A model generated the notes under the pieces. The model saw nothing but the letters and a program-made list of their open reading frames with translations. It searched no databases and was not told the origin of the DNA. Shown here in pieces: positions 17,579 through 25,820 of a stretch of DNA of 64,000 bases; within the stretch, counting starts at the first letter, position 1, and every line of letters starts with the position of its first letter. The DNA is from Candidatus Endomicrobium embiratermitis. Lineage in GTDB: Bacteria > Elusimicrobiota > Endomicrobiia > Endomicrobiales > Endomicrobiaceae. The stretch is taken from positions 1 to 64,000 of the forward strand of contig WQYI01000007.1 of assembly GCA_009781315.1 (NCBI GenBank), written 5' to 3'. The position numbers and the translations under genes were made by a program.

Positions 17579-17690
17579 ATCATTTAATTTCGAATTCAAA
17601 ATTATGAATACGAATCAACGGCAACTTCTAAACTACAATATTTTCTGTCTTTGGCTCGTAATTCGCCATTCGTAATTTGTAATTGTAGTT
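17579..17690. repeat. Dispersed inverted repeat, arm type C
   Basis: Left arm with AATTTCGAATTC..ATTATGAATACGAATC, centre AACGGCAACTTCTAAACTAC, right arm GTAATTCGCCATTCGTAATTTGTAATTG. It fills the whole pilB-pilC gap inside an operon. Confidence 0.65.
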
Positions 17691-17694
17691 CTTG

Positions 17695-19377
17695 TTAGCC
17701 GGCAATAGTGACGCTCAAAACTTCTTCGATTGTAGTTACGCCTTCTTTCAATTTATTAATAGCGGCGCCTCTTAAAGTTACAAACCCCTGCTCTAACGCT
17801 TTATCTCTTATCTGTAAGTCAGTAGCGTCGGAAACAATCAGCTCTTTTATTTCTCTGGACATCCCTAAAATTTCAAATATTGCCGTTCTGCCCTTATAAC
17901 CCGAACCGCCGCACTTTTCACATCCCGCGCCTTGATATATGGGAACGTCTTTTGTTAATCCCAGACTTTTATAGACATTGTCCGGAACGTCCGTTAACTC
18001 CTTTTTACAGTCCGGACATATTTTTCTTACAAGCCTTTGCGCCATAACCAAATTTACCGAGTCGGCGACTAAATACTTTTCTATTCCCATAAACGTCATT
18101 CTTGAAAGCGTGCTGACCGAATCATTGGTATGAAGCGTGGAAAACACCATGTGTCCCGTAAGCGCCGCCTGTATGGCGATGCCCGCGGTTTCCTGGTCTC
18201 TTATTTCTCCGACCAGAATAACATCGGGATCTTGACGCATAAAAGTACGCAAAACATTCGCGAAAGTCAAACCTATATCCGCGCGTATCTGAACCTGATT
18301 TATGTTTTTAAGTTCGTATTCGACAGGATCTTCCGCGGTCAAAATATTTAAGTCGGGAGTATTTAAATACTGCAAAGCCGCGTAAAGGGTAGTGGTTTTA
18401 CCGGAACTTGTAGGTCCTGTCACAAGTATCATTCCGTAAGGCATACTGATTGCTTCTTTAAACATTTTCAGCTCGGATTCGCTCATGCCGATTTTTTCCA
18501 CGTCAAGCGAAACCGCGCCCTTGTTTAACATACGCAAAACGGCTTTTTCGCCGTATATGGTAGGCACAAGCGAAACACGGACGTCTATTTTATTTCCGTT
18601 TACTTTGATTTTACATTTTCCGTCCTGAGGCAGCCTTCTTTCGGCTATGTCCAGATCCGACATAATTTTTATTCTCGAAATTATGGCGTTATAATATTTT
18701 TTCTGCGGGGCCGGAAATTCTTTGAGAGCTCCGTCTATTCTCATTCTTAACGCGACGTCTTTTTCAAAAGCTTCCAAATGAATATCCGAAGCTTTTTTAA
18801 CCGCGGCGTCAAAAAATATGGAATTAACGTATCTTATTACGGGAGCGGCTTCCGCGTCGCCCAGATCGTCGTTGAGGCCCTCGTCTTTCACGGACACGTC
18901 GGGCGTGGTGCCGATATCGTCGTCACCGAGGCTCGTTCTTACATAGTATCTCTCTATGGCTTCTTTTATTTCGGTTTCATCCATAAGGCTGACCGAAATT
19001 TTCATATTAAGGATTTTTTCGATTTCGTCTTTTACGATAACATTGGAAGGATCCGCCATCGCGACGTTTAAAACGCCGTCCATTACCGAAAGGGGCAATA
19101 TCATAAACCTTCTGGCGGTTTTTTCGGACATTAAGGCAAGTATGTTTCTTTCAACTTTAACGTCATTGCCTCTTAAAAAAGGAACTCCCAGGCAATAAGA
19201 CATCGCGCTCAAAAGGTTTTCTTTGCTGACGTAATTGTTTTTAAGTAAAATATTTCCGAGACTGTCTTTTGTTTCCTGTTGTTTTAAAACGCACGCGTCA
19301 AGCTGTTCTCCGGTAATCAAGCCCCGCGCAATTAATGTCTCTCCCAAATCTTTTCTTTTCAAAACGGAAATAGCCAT
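17695..19377 (-). CDS. pilB: Type IV pilus assembly ATPase PilB
   Basis: About 560 residues from the ATG at 19377 (AGGAGA 6 bases upstream; an earlier in-frame start at 19404 is rejected because it precedes that site). MshEN/T2SE-N domain at about 1-150. ATPase core with Walker A GPTSSGKTT, Asp box and Walker B-like DPDVILVGEIRDQETA, and His box GHMVFSTLHTND. The zinc-binding tetracysteine is present (CPDCKKE, then CEKCGGSGYKGR). Powers pilus extension. No retraction ATPase PilT is in the window. Preceded by a clear promoter at 19418-19446. Confidence 0.95.
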   Translation of the reverse strand: MAISVLKRKDLGETLIARGLITGEQLDACVLKQQETKDSLGNILLKNNYVSKENLLSAMSYCLGVPFLRGNDVKVERNILALMSEKTARRFMILPLSVMDGVLNVAMADPSNVIVKDEIEKILNMKISVSLMDETEIKEAIERYYVRTSLGDDDIGTTPDVSVKDEGLNDDLGDAEAAPVIRYVNSIFFDAAVKKASDIHLEAFEKDVALRMRIDGALKEFPAPQKKYYNAIISRIKIMSDLDIAERRLPQDGKCKIKVNGNKIDVRVSLVPTIYGEKAVLRMLNKGAVSLDVEKIGMSESELKMFKEAISMPYGMILVTGPTSSGKTTTLYAALQYLNTPDLNILTAEDPVEYELKNINQVQIRADIGLTFANVLRTFMRQDPDVILVGEIRDQETAGIAIQAALTGHMVFSTLHTNDSVSTLSRMTFMGIEKYLVADSVNLVMAQRLVRKICPDCKKELTDVPDNVYKSLGLTKDVPIYQGAGCEKCGGSGYKGRTAIFEILGMSREIKELIVSDATDLQIRDKALEQGFVTLRGAAINKLKEGVTTIEEVLSVTIAG

Positions 19378-19417
19378 TAATATTCTCCTGTATCTTATAT
19401 ACAATTATACAATATAA

Positions 19418-19446
19418 ATGATATTTTAATTCGATTAAAATGTCAA
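19418..19446 (-). promoter_or_regulatory. pilB operon promoter
   Basis: Minus strand TTGACA (19446-19441), 17-base spacer that is itself a palindrome (TTTTAATCGAATTAAAA), TATCAT (19423-19418). The palindromic spacer could bind a regulator. A second TATAAT (19409-19404) lacks a matching -35. Confidence 0.65.
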
Positions 19447-19535
19447 TGATAAAACTCTCTTTTTCGTTTGAGAGGAAGTATAACGTAAATATTTTGATTT
19501 TTCAATAATAATTTTCGAAATTATCCCATAACACG

Positions 19536-19760
19536 CAAGTAATGTCATCCCGCGAGTTTATCCTGCGCGAAGCCGCAGGAAAGCAATAGCAGATGCTATG
19601 AATTAATAGCCCATGCGGCACTGCAACTTCGCTTAGTACAGGCCTAGCGCAGAATGACAACTGATTAGAGTGTATACAAAGTCATTGCGGGCGCGCACCC
19701 GCAATTTATAATTTTCGACGAGATTGCGGCTCAGGGGCCGCAATGACGGCAAAGACGGGT
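19536..19760. repeat. Palindromic repeat cluster (GTCAT/ATGAC-ended)
   Basis: The gap between pilB and rpsI holds two hairpin-ended units: GTCATCCCGCG..CGCAGAATGACA (about 19539-19659) and GTCATTGCGGG..CCGCAATGAC (about 19681-19746). No gene is seen. Same end signature as the elements at 24217 and 25664. Confidence 0.6.
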
Positions 19761-19772
19761 TTTTGCGCATAA

Positions 19773-19807
19773 AAAACGCCCTCCGAAGAATTTTCGGAGA
19801 GCGTTTT
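19773..19807 (-). terminator. Terminator after rpsI
   Basis: Stem AAAACGC-C-CTCCGAA (19773-19787) with TTCGGAG-A-GCGTTTT (19793-19807), one internal mismatch, and an A run on the left that becomes a T run in the minus-strand transcript. Confidence 0.8.
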
Positions 19808-19823
19808 GGATATCCCGTAAAAA

Positions 19824-20219
19824 TTAACGTTTTGAAAACTGGAAGCGCTTTCTCGCTTTCGGTCTGCCGGGTTTCTTTCTTTCTACCATTCTTGAATCTC
19901 TGGTTAAAAGACCTTCTTTTCTCAAAGAGGCTTTGGCAGTTTCGTCAATGCTTAAAATGGTTCTGGATAAAGCATGGCTTACGGCGCCGGCCTGCCCGCT
20001 TATTCCTCCGCCGGAAACGTTTACAAAGAAATCGTAACCTTTCGCGCCTTTCCAGACCTCGAAAGGCTTCATAACTACGCGTTTATTTCTTTCAAGTCCG
20101 CCAAAATATTCATTGACGGTTTTGTCGTTGATTATTAATTTCCCGCTGCCTTTTTCAATTGTAACGCGCGCTATCGCGTTTTTTCTGCGTCCCGTGCTTA
20201 AATAAGAAACTTTGCTCAT
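19824..20219 (-). CDS. rpsI: 30S ribosomal protein S9
   Basis: 131 residues, full length. YLSTGRRKNAIARV at the start, GGGISGQAGAVSHALSRTIL in the middle, and the conserved C-terminus GRPKARKRFQFSKR whose last residues reach the tRNA P-site anticodon in the ribosome. It directly follows rplM (stop and start touch at 20219/20220), the standard pairing. Confidence 0.97.
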   Translation of the reverse strand: MSKVSYLSTGRRKNAIARVTIEKGSGKLIINDKTVNEYFGGLERNKRVVMKPFEVWKGAKGYDFFVNVSGGGISGQAGAVSHALSRTILSIDETAKASLRKEGLLTRDSRMVERKKPGRPKARKRFQFSKR

Positions 20220-20663
20220 TTATTTTACCTCTTTACTATTTGCCGGCGACAGTTGAGCGCCGTGTTCATGATTTTCATCCCTGTAAACTTTAAGCCTTTT
20301 AAGCTGTTTCGCCGCAAGTTTGTTTTTGGGAAGCATACCTTTAACCGCGACGGTCAAAGCTTTCTCCGGATTTTCTTTCATCAAAACGGAATAAGGGGTA
20401 AGTCTTGCTCCGCCCGGGTATCCCGAAAACGAAAAATGAGTTTTCTGGTCAAGCTTTTTTCCCGTAAGCGTTATTTTGCCGGCGTTTGTAACAACGACAA
20501 AATCTCCGCAATCTATATGGTTAGTATAGATAACTTTTTTCTTGCCTCTTAAGATGTCGGCTATTTCAACGGCCAACCTTCCCAACACTTTTCCGTCGGC
20601 ATTTATCAAATGCCATTTTCTGTCAATCGCGTCAACTTTTGGTAAATACGTTTTTTTGTTCAT
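20220..20663 (-). CDS. rplM: 50S ribosomal protein L13
   Basis: 147 residues. Starts MNKKTYLPKVDAIDRKWHLI and contains the conserved GKVLGRLA, VVTNAGKITLTGKKLDQK, and PEKALTVAVKGMLPKNKLAAKQLKRLKVY. Operon partner of rpsI. The leader contains an intrinsic-terminator-like hairpin at 20711-20736, so expression may be attenuated; L13 leaders are known to be autoregulatory in some bacteria. Confidence 0.97.
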   Translation of the reverse strand: MNKKTYLPKVDAIDRKWHLINADGKVLGRLAVEIADILRGKKKVIYTNHIDCGDFVVVTNAGKITLTGKKLDQKTHFSFSGYPGGARLTPYSVLMKENPEKALTVAVKGMLPKNKLAAKQLKRLKVYRDENHEHGAQLSPANSKEVK

Positions 20664-20710
20664 CTTTAAAAACCTGTCCTGTTAATTCTTTAATATTACT
20701 TGATAAAGAC

Positions 20711-20736
20711 AAAAAAACTCCTGCGGGGCAGCAGGA
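20711..20736 (-). terminator. Hairpin plus T run between rpsA and rplM
   Basis: Minus strand TCCTGC-TGCCCC-GCAGGA followed by G and seven T. It ends rpsA transcripts or acts as an attenuator in the rplM leader; it lies about 50 bases before the rplM ATG. Confidence 0.65.
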
Positions 20737-20810
20737 TTTTCAAACGTCTTTATGCCAAGAGCGTTTATTATACATATTTTTAAACAAAAAAATCAAGTTT
20801 TTTTGTTTAG

Positions 20811-20893
20811 GCGCATGGATGCAAGGATGCGGAGATGCATAGCAACGACTTTTGTTTTTACTATACCTCTATGCATCTATGCGTCTAATCTTC
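20811..20893. repeat. Dispersed inverted repeat, arm type A
   Basis: 8-base units of the GATGCATG kind (GCGCATGGATGCAAGGATGC..GATGCATA) around core AGCAACGACTTTTGTTTTTAC, then the complementary arm (CTATGCATCTATGCGTC). It ends a few bases from the rpsA stop codon. Copies: 23470, 41008, 49942 and 63780. Confidence 0.75.
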
Positions 20894-20898
20894 AGCCG

Positions 20899-22578
20899 TT
20901 ACTCTTCTTCTGTTAAAATCTGCCCTAAAGTCGGTTTATCTTCGCTGTTAGCGTATTTTTTTACCAGTTCTTTTTCTCTGTCAAATTCAAGTTTTTTTAT
21001 CGAAGCTTCTATTTTTCTCTCTCTTGCGTCGTTCTTTATTATTTTAGCTTCGACTTCATCGCCTTCTTTGAGAATTTGCTGAGGCTGGTTTTTATCCGCC
21101 GGTTTAACGGACGAAGCTTCATTATTTTTAATCAACGCTTCAATTCCCGGCTCAAGTTCCATAAAAGCGCCGAATTCGGCGACCCTTACGATTTTACCTT
21201 TTACGGCCGTTCCAGCTTTGTATTTTTTATAAGGATCGGCTTGCGTATGTTTTATCGAAAGGGAAATCTTTTCGTTTTGCGGATTTACTTCCAAAACCAT
21301 TACGTCTATTTCCTGTCCTTTTTTGACAAAATCTTCAGGACGCTTAACTCTGCCCGTCCACGAAAAATCGCTTATATGGACAAGCCCTTCAATGCCTTCC
21401 GGAAGTTTTACAAAAGCGCCGAACGGCATAATATTTTGAACGGTGCCTTTAACCAGCGTTCCGGGAGCATAATGTCTGAACGCTTCGTCCCATGGATTCG
21501 TATGCATTTTTTTAACGGATAAAGATATTTTCTTTCCGTCTTTATCTACTTCAGCAATCTTTACTTCTATTTCCTGCCCTTTCTTTACGCTGCGTTTAAA
21601 TTCGCCTTCGCTGTCGTTCCATGCGTATTCCGAAGCGTGCAAAAGGCCTTCCACGCCCGGTTCAAGTTCCACAAAAGCGCCGTAATCCATAACGGAAGTC
21701 ACAATGCCTTTCATTATAAGCCCGACGGGAAATCTTTCAACCGCCGAATCCCAAGGGTTTGGCGCGAGGTTTTTCATGCTCAGAGAAATTTTGCCGTTAT
21801 TTCTGTCAACCCTGACAACCTGCACGCGGACTGTCTGCCCTTTATGAAGTATCTCGTCAACCTTTTTGACTTTATGCCACGCGAGTTCGCCTATATGAAG
21901 CAACCCGTCGGCGCCGCCCAAATCTATAAAAGCGCCGAAATCGGTAATTTTTGAAACCGTGCCGTCGAGAATCTGCCCTTCGGCTATTGAATTTAAAACC
22001 GAAGCTCTTTTCGACGATTTTTCGTCTTCCAAAATCTTTTTACGCGACACTACGGCTTTTTTAGCTCTTCTGTCAAATTCGGTTATCGCAAACTCATAAG
22101 ATTTGCCGACGTATTTTTCGGGATCGCTGACAAAATGCGTGTCAATCTGGGAAATATGTAAAAACGCGCTGACGCCTATATCCACCATCAACCCGCCCTT
22201 AACGGCTTTTTCTATTGTTCCGTGAATATGCTTGCCTTCATTAAAAGTTTTTTCGACATTGTCCCATTTTGTTTTTTCAACAACTTCCCTGTAAGAAAGA
22301 ACAGGCTGGCCGTGAAGATTTACGACTTTCACTTTCACTTTATTTCCGACTTTCAATTCCGCGGGGATTTTTCCTTCCTCATATTCTTTTTTAGGGATTA
22401 AACCTTCGGATTTTATTCCCAAATCAACCATAAACCCGTCCGCGTTTTCTTCTATAATCGTCACTTCAAGTTCTTTGCCTAACGACAAATTGCCGGCGCC
22501 GTCATATTCTTTCATCAGGTCTGCCATGCTGAGCTCTTCATTTTCTTCAAAATTGGTTACAGTTTTATTTAAAGACAT
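20899..22578 (-). CDS. rpsA: 30S ribosomal protein S1
   Basis: About 559 residues. The ATG at 22578 is chosen because GGAG lies 6 bases upstream; the earlier in-frame ATG contains that site. Six S1 (OB-fold) repeats are seen, with hallmark pieces such as GTVSKITDFGAFIDLGGADGLLHIGEL, GIVTSVMDYGAFVELEPGVEGLLHASE and GTVQNIMPFGAFVKLPEGIEGLVHISD. Binds mRNA on the small subunit. Downstream of ispH, as in several phyla where ispH-rpsA are neighbours or fused. C-terminal acidic tail (KPTLGQILTEEE). Confidence 0.95.
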   Translation of the reverse strand: MSLNKTVTNFEENEELSMADLMKEYDGAGNLSLGKELEVTIIEENADGFMVDLGIKSEGLIPKKEYEEGKIPAELKVGNKVKVKVVNLHGQPVLSYREVVEKTKWDNVEKTFNEGKHIHGTIEKAVKGGLMVDIGVSAFLHISQIDTHFVSDPEKYVGKSYEFAITEFDRRAKKAVVSRKKILEDEKSSKRASVLNSIAEGQILDGTVSKITDFGAFIDLGGADGLLHIGELAWHKVKKVDEILHKGQTVRVQVVRVDRNNGKISLSMKNLAPNPWDSAVERFPVGLIMKGIVTSVMDYGAFVELEPGVEGLLHASEYAWNDSEGEFKRSVKKGQEIEVKIAEVDKDGKKISLSVKKMHTNPWDEAFRHYAPGTLVKGTVQNIMPFGAFVKLPEGIEGLVHISDFSWTGRVKRPEDFVKKGQEIDVMVLEVNPQNEKISLSIKHTQADPYKKYKAGTAVKGKIVRVAEFGAFMELEPGIEALIKNNEASSVKPADKNQPQQILKEGDEVEAKIIKNDARERKIEASIKKLEFDREKELVKKYANSEDKPTLGQILTEEE

Positions 22579-22617
22579 TATTTTCTCCATTGATATTTTA
22601 AGGCTTTAATTTTTTTT

Positions 22618-22662
22618 GTCGTTAACTACTCATTCCTCATTACTAACTCCTAATTGTCGTTT
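22618..22662. repeat. Repeat arm type F overlapping the ispH stop
   Basis: GTCGTTAACTACTCATTCCTCATTACTAACTCC: 7-8 base units of the TACTCA kind. It supplies the last codons of ispH (GVSNEE and stop). Related sequence occurs inside tyrA (26308-26338) and at the hydF stop (30186-30212). Confidence 0.5.
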
Positions 22663-23589
22663 AACCTCCTCCTTAACCTTATCTATAATCCAATCCGGCG
22701 TCGACGCGCCCGCCGTCAAACCTATTTTCTTTTTATTTTTAAACCATCCGGCTTTTATGTCTTTAACCGTTTCTATATGATAGGTCTCTGTTTTCGCGGA
22801 ACAAATTTGGGCAAGCCTTGTGGTATTGCCGGAATTTTTGCCGCCGATAACTATCATCAAATCCGCGGTTTTTGCAAGTTTTTCCGCGGACTTCTGCCTG
22901 TCAAAAGTAGCCTTGCATATAGTGTTATAAACTTTTATTTTATAGCGTTTTTTTAAACATTTTACAATAGCGTTAAAATTTTCCGGCGTCTGGGTTGTCT
23001 GGCTTACGATGTTTAAATTTCCTTTCCCTTTAAGTTTTTGCGCTTCTTTGACGTTTTCAACCACAACGCATTTGCCTTTGCCGTAAGACACAAGAGCCAC
23101 GACTTCAGGGTGGATTTTTTCTCCCACAATAACTATGGTTTCGTCTTTATCTCCGAGTTCTCTTACTATATCCTGCGCTCTTTTCACGAAAGGGCAGGTA
23201 GCGTCTATAATTTCTATCGATTTCCTTTTTTCCAGTTTGCCGTGAAGTTCTAACGGTATTCCGTGAGTGCGCAAAATTATTGTCCCGCTTTCCACGCTTT
23301 TAATGTTTTTTAAAGTTTTGATTCCCTTTTTTTCAAGGCGTTTTACTTCCTGGGGATTATGAATAATAGGACCCAAAGTATAAACTTGCCGGGTTAAACC
23401 TGCGGTTTCCTCGGCTAAATTAATAGCCCGTTTGACTCCGAAACAAAATCCTGATCTTTCCGCAACCCAGATGCGTGTATGCTTTTTGGAAGATTGGACG
23501 CATGGATGTATAGATGCATGGCAAAGACTTTGTCCTTTGTTTTTATGCCTCCATGCCTCCATGCCTCTATGCTTCCGCTGTTTTGCCAT
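22630..23589 (-). CDS. ispH: 4-hydroxy-3-methylbut-2-enyl diphosphate reductase
   Basis: Last step of the MEP isoprenoid pathway; a [4Fe-4S] enzyme giving IPP and DMAPP. The three cluster cysteines are present in SGFCFGVKRA, DATCPFVKRAQD and NTICKATFDRQ, as is the catalytic region VGEKIHPEV. The core starts at about residue 47 (IWVAERSGFCFG). The 46 residues before it (MAKQRKHRGMEAWRHK and so on) are translated from a type A dispersed repeat and resemble no IspH. No ATG, GTG or TTG lies closer in frame, so a start inside the repeat (23589 or 23562) seems to be used; GGAGG sequences of the repeat could serve as ribosome sites. The C-terminus also ends in repeat sequence. Confidence 0.9.
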   Translation of the reverse strand: MAKQRKHRGMEAWRHKNKGQSLCHASIHPCVQSSKKHTRIWVAERSGFCFGVKRAINLAEETAGLTRQVYTLGPIIHNPQEVKRLEKKGIKTLKNIKSVESGTIILRTHGIPLELHGKLEKRKSIEIIDATCPFVKRAQDIVRELGDKDETIVIVGEKIHPEVVALVSYGKGKCVVVENVKEAQKLKGKGNLNIVSQTTQTPENFNAIVKCLKKRYKIKVYNTICKATFDRQKSAEKLAKTADLMIVIGGKNSGNTTRLAQICSAKTETYHIETVKDIKAGWFKNKKKIGLTAGASTPDWIIDKVKEEVKRQLGVSNEE

Positions 23590-23627
23590 GCGCCTATGCC
23601 TCCATACCTCTATGCATCTACATCGCC
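23470..23627. repeat. Dispersed inverted repeat, arm type A (long or double copy)
   Basis: Runs of GACGCATGGATGTATAGATG, core GGCAAAGACTTTGTCCTTTG, then CTCCATGCCTCCATGCCTC, a second TTTTGCCATGCG and CTCCATACCTCTATGCATC. It bridges plsC and ispH and is read as coding sequence by ispH. Confidence 0.75.
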
Positions 23628-24205
23628 GCTATCGCGTCCAGCGCTTTTTGCGAAAGTTCGGTATAATCGTTTTTCGTAAAATTTTCCGGCGGATATATTG
23701 GTTTTCCGAATTTTATTTTTATTTTTTTGAATTTAAGCATCTTGTCCGTGTTCTCTATTTTTACGGGTACCAAAGGAACGCGGGCATTACACGCGACCAT
23801 TCCGGCGCCGGCTCTTGCTTTGCCTATATGTCCGTCTTTGGAACGAGTTCCTTCCGGAAACATCAAAAGTAATTTTCCGCTTTCCAGAAGAGAAAACGCG
23901 TTTCTCATCGCAGCCATATCCTGCACGCCGCGTTTAACGGGAAAAGCGTTTGTCTGACTTATGGCCCATCCGAAAACGGGAATATCAAAAAGCTCCTTTT
24001 TCGCCATAAAATATAACGGACGTTTCATTGCCGCTCCCGTTAACGGAGGATCAAGCCAGCTTATATGGTTAGGAGCGATTATAGCTCCCGAATTTTGCGG
24101 AATATTTTCTGCGCCCGAAATTTCACGGCGGTAAAATAACGCAAACATTATTCTGAAAAATTGCCTGCCCAAAAGAAATAAAAAAGTCGATTTTTCTTTT
24201 TGCAT
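23618..24205 (-). CDS. plsC: 1-acyl-sn-glycerol-3-phosphate acyltransferase
   Basis: Makes phosphatidic acid from lysophosphatidate. Catalytic motif NHISWLDPP (the H-X4-D box), FPVKRG (block II) and FPEGTRSKDG (block III) are present; an N-terminal helix probably touches the membrane. About 195 residues from the ATG at 24205 (MQKEKSTFLF). The frame stays open to 24283, but that extension (with SRAARSRSIMGMTRM) is read from a GTCAT/ATGAC-ended repeat, so I prefer the inner start although its ribosome site is weak. Lies between aroA and ispH, where many bacteria have cmk-plsC-ispH-rpsA; cmk is absent. Confidence 0.85.
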   Translation of the reverse strand: MQKEKSTFLFLLGRQFFRIMFALFYRREISGAENIPQNSGAIIAPNHISWLDPPLTGAAMKRPLYFMAKKELFDIPVFGWAISQTNAFPVKRGVQDMAAMRNAFSLLESGKLLLMFPEGTRSKDGHIGKARAGAGMVACNARVPLVPVKIENTDKMLKFKKIKIKFGKPIYPPENFTKNDYTELSQKALDAIAAM

Positions 24206-24216
24206 GTTAAAGTTCC

Positions 24217-24376
24217 ACATTCTTGTCATTCCCATGATACTGCGACTTCGCGCAGCACGGGAATCCATTTTTACTAAAAACAATACTTATTCCTTATGTC
24301 TTTTAATAATAACGTGGATCCCCGATTACGAACTTCGGGGATGACAAAAGAGAAGATTTAAAACCTGCTTTTGTCA
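24217..24376. repeat. GTCAT/ATGAC-ended element, copy 1 (aroA-plsC gap)
   Basis: GTCATTCCC..GGGAATCCATTTTTACTA, then TTCCTTATG..TTTTAATAATAAC, then GGATCCCCGA..TTCGGGGATGAC, then AAAAGAGAAGATTT..CTGCTTTTGTCATTT. It aligns closely with 25664-25820. Its last GTCA holds the aroA stop codon (minus strand TGA). Confidence 0.8.
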
Positions 24377-25654
24377 TTTGCTTACCTTTTTCAAAAGTTC
24401 GTAAAAGTTAGGAAACGAAATATTCACGCAGTCCGCGTCTTTTATCGTCATATCTCCTGCCGCGGCTAAAGACGCGACGGCCAAAGTCATAGCTATTCTG
24501 TGATCTTGGAAACTTTCGACCGTTGTCCCTACGGGTTTAAAATCCGGGCTGCCGTTTATAATCATTCCGTCTTCAAGTTCTTCAATTTGCGCGCCTGTTT
24601 TTTTAAGCTGCGAAACAACAGCCGTTATTCTGTCGCTTTCTTTAACCCTCAATTCTTTCGCGCCCGTAATTTTTGTCACGCCGACCGCCATAGCGGCAAT
24701 CAGCGCAAATACAGGAACTTCGTCAATCATTCTCGGTATTATGGAAGCGTCTATATTTACGGCTTTAAGTTTTGAATATTTTACGTTTATGTCCGCTGCG
24801 GGTTCGTCTGAAACATTCTTAACGTTTTGCAAAGTTATTTGAGCGCCCATTTTTTTGAGAACTTCTATAATTCCGTCTCTTGTCGGGTTTATTCCCACGT
24901 TTTTTACCGTTAAATCCGAGCTGGGCGCAATTAACGCCGCTGCTATAAAAAATGCGGCTGAAGATATGTCTCCCGGAACGCAAATTTCATTAGCGGCCAG
25001 TTTTTCCGCGGGATAAACGGTAACGGCATTACCGTCAACTTTAATTTCCGCGCCGTAAGCCGCAAGCATTCTTTCGGTATGGTCGCGGGATTTAACAGGC
25101 TCAATATATGTAGTCGCGCCGTCCGCGTATAATCCCGCAAGAATAACCGCGGATTTTACCTGCGCGCTGGACTTGCCGCTTTCATAACGTATTCCTTTGG
25201 GCGTTCCGCCCTTGATAATTAAAGGAAGTAATCCGTTGTTTGATTTTATATCCGCGCCCATTTGAGAAAGAGGCTCAATGACTCTTTGCATGGGTCTTTT
25301 AGAAAGGCTCGGGTCGCCGGTAAGCTTTGTTTCAAAATCCTGCCCGCAAAGTATTCCCGTTAACAATCTCGCGGTTGTACCGGAATTTCCGCAGTAAACC
25401 TCATTTTGAGGTTTAACAAGTTTTAAGCCTTTGCCCTTTATATATAAGGTGTCTTTGATACTTTTTATTTCCGCGCCCATTTGCCTGAAAGCGTCTATAG
25501 TCCTTAAACAATCATCCGACGGAAGATAATTTTTTATTACCGAATCCCCTTGCGCGATAGACGAAAACATAACCGCTCTGTGCGTTATGGATTTATCGGC
25601 CGGAACTTCTATTATACCTTCTATTTTGTTGACTTTTTTTAATGTTATGTCCAT
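24374..25654 (-). CDS. aroA: 3-phosphoshikimate 1-carboxyvinyltransferase (EPSP synthase)
   Basis: Shikimate pathway step joining PEP to shikimate-3-phosphate. About 426 residues. The N-terminal motif VPADKSITHRAVM, the LTGDPSLSKRPM loop, CGNSGTTARLL, and KESDRITAVV near the C-terminus are all canonical. The ATG at 25654 (MDITLKK) is the natural N-terminus. An upstream ATG at 25669 lies in the ATGAC end of a repeat and would add MTDKK. The stop codon TGA also lies in a copy of the same repeat type. Part of the pheA-hisC-aroF-tyrA-aroA run. Whether it is of the glyphosate-tolerant class was not judged. Confidence 0.95.
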   Translation of the reverse strand: MDITLKKVNKIEGIIEVPADKSITHRAVMFSSIAQGDSVIKNYLPSDDCLRTIDAFRQMGAEIKSIKDTLYIKGKGLKLVKPQNEVYCGNSGTTARLLTGILCGQDFETKLTGDPSLSKRPMQRVIEPLSQMGADIKSNNGLLPLIIKGGTPKGIRYESGKSSAQVKSAVILAGLYADGATTYIEPVKSRDHTERMLAAYGAEIKVDGNAVTVYPAEKLAANEICVPGDISSAAFFIAAALIAPSSDLTVKNVGINPTRDGIIEVLKKMGAQITLQNVKNVSDEPAADINVKYSKLKAVNIDASIIPRMIDEVPVFALIAAMAVGVTKITGAKELRVKESDRITAVVSQLKKTGAQIEELEDGMIINGSPDFKPVGTTVESFQDHRIAMTLAVASLAAAGDMTIKDADCVNISFPNFYELLKKVSK

Positions 25655-25663
25655 TTTCTTATC

Positions 25664-25820
25664 TGTCATTCCGGACTTGATCCGGAATCCATTTTTACTA
25701 TTATCGTCATTGCGGGCTTAACCCGCAATCGCTTCCTTATGTATTTTAACAATTAACATGGATCCCCGACTAAAGTACTCGGGGATGACAAAAGAGAGGA
25801 TTTGAAACCTGCTTTTGTCA
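25664..25820. repeat. GTCAT/ATGAC-ended element, copy 2 (tyrA-aroA gap)
   Basis: GTCATTCCGG..CCGGAATCCATTTTTACTA, an inserted GTCATTGCGGG..CCCGCAATCG hairpin, then TTCCTTATGTATTTTAACAA, GGATCCCCGA..CTCGGGGATGAC, then CTGCTTTTGTCATTT. Its end supplies the tyrA stop codon and its other end an in-frame ATG before aroA. Confidence 0.8.

Noticed and set aside
23618-24376. cmk expected between aroA and plsC
   Set aside because: The usual aroA-cmk-plsC order is broken here; only a repeat element lies between them and no cytidylate kinase motif is visible.
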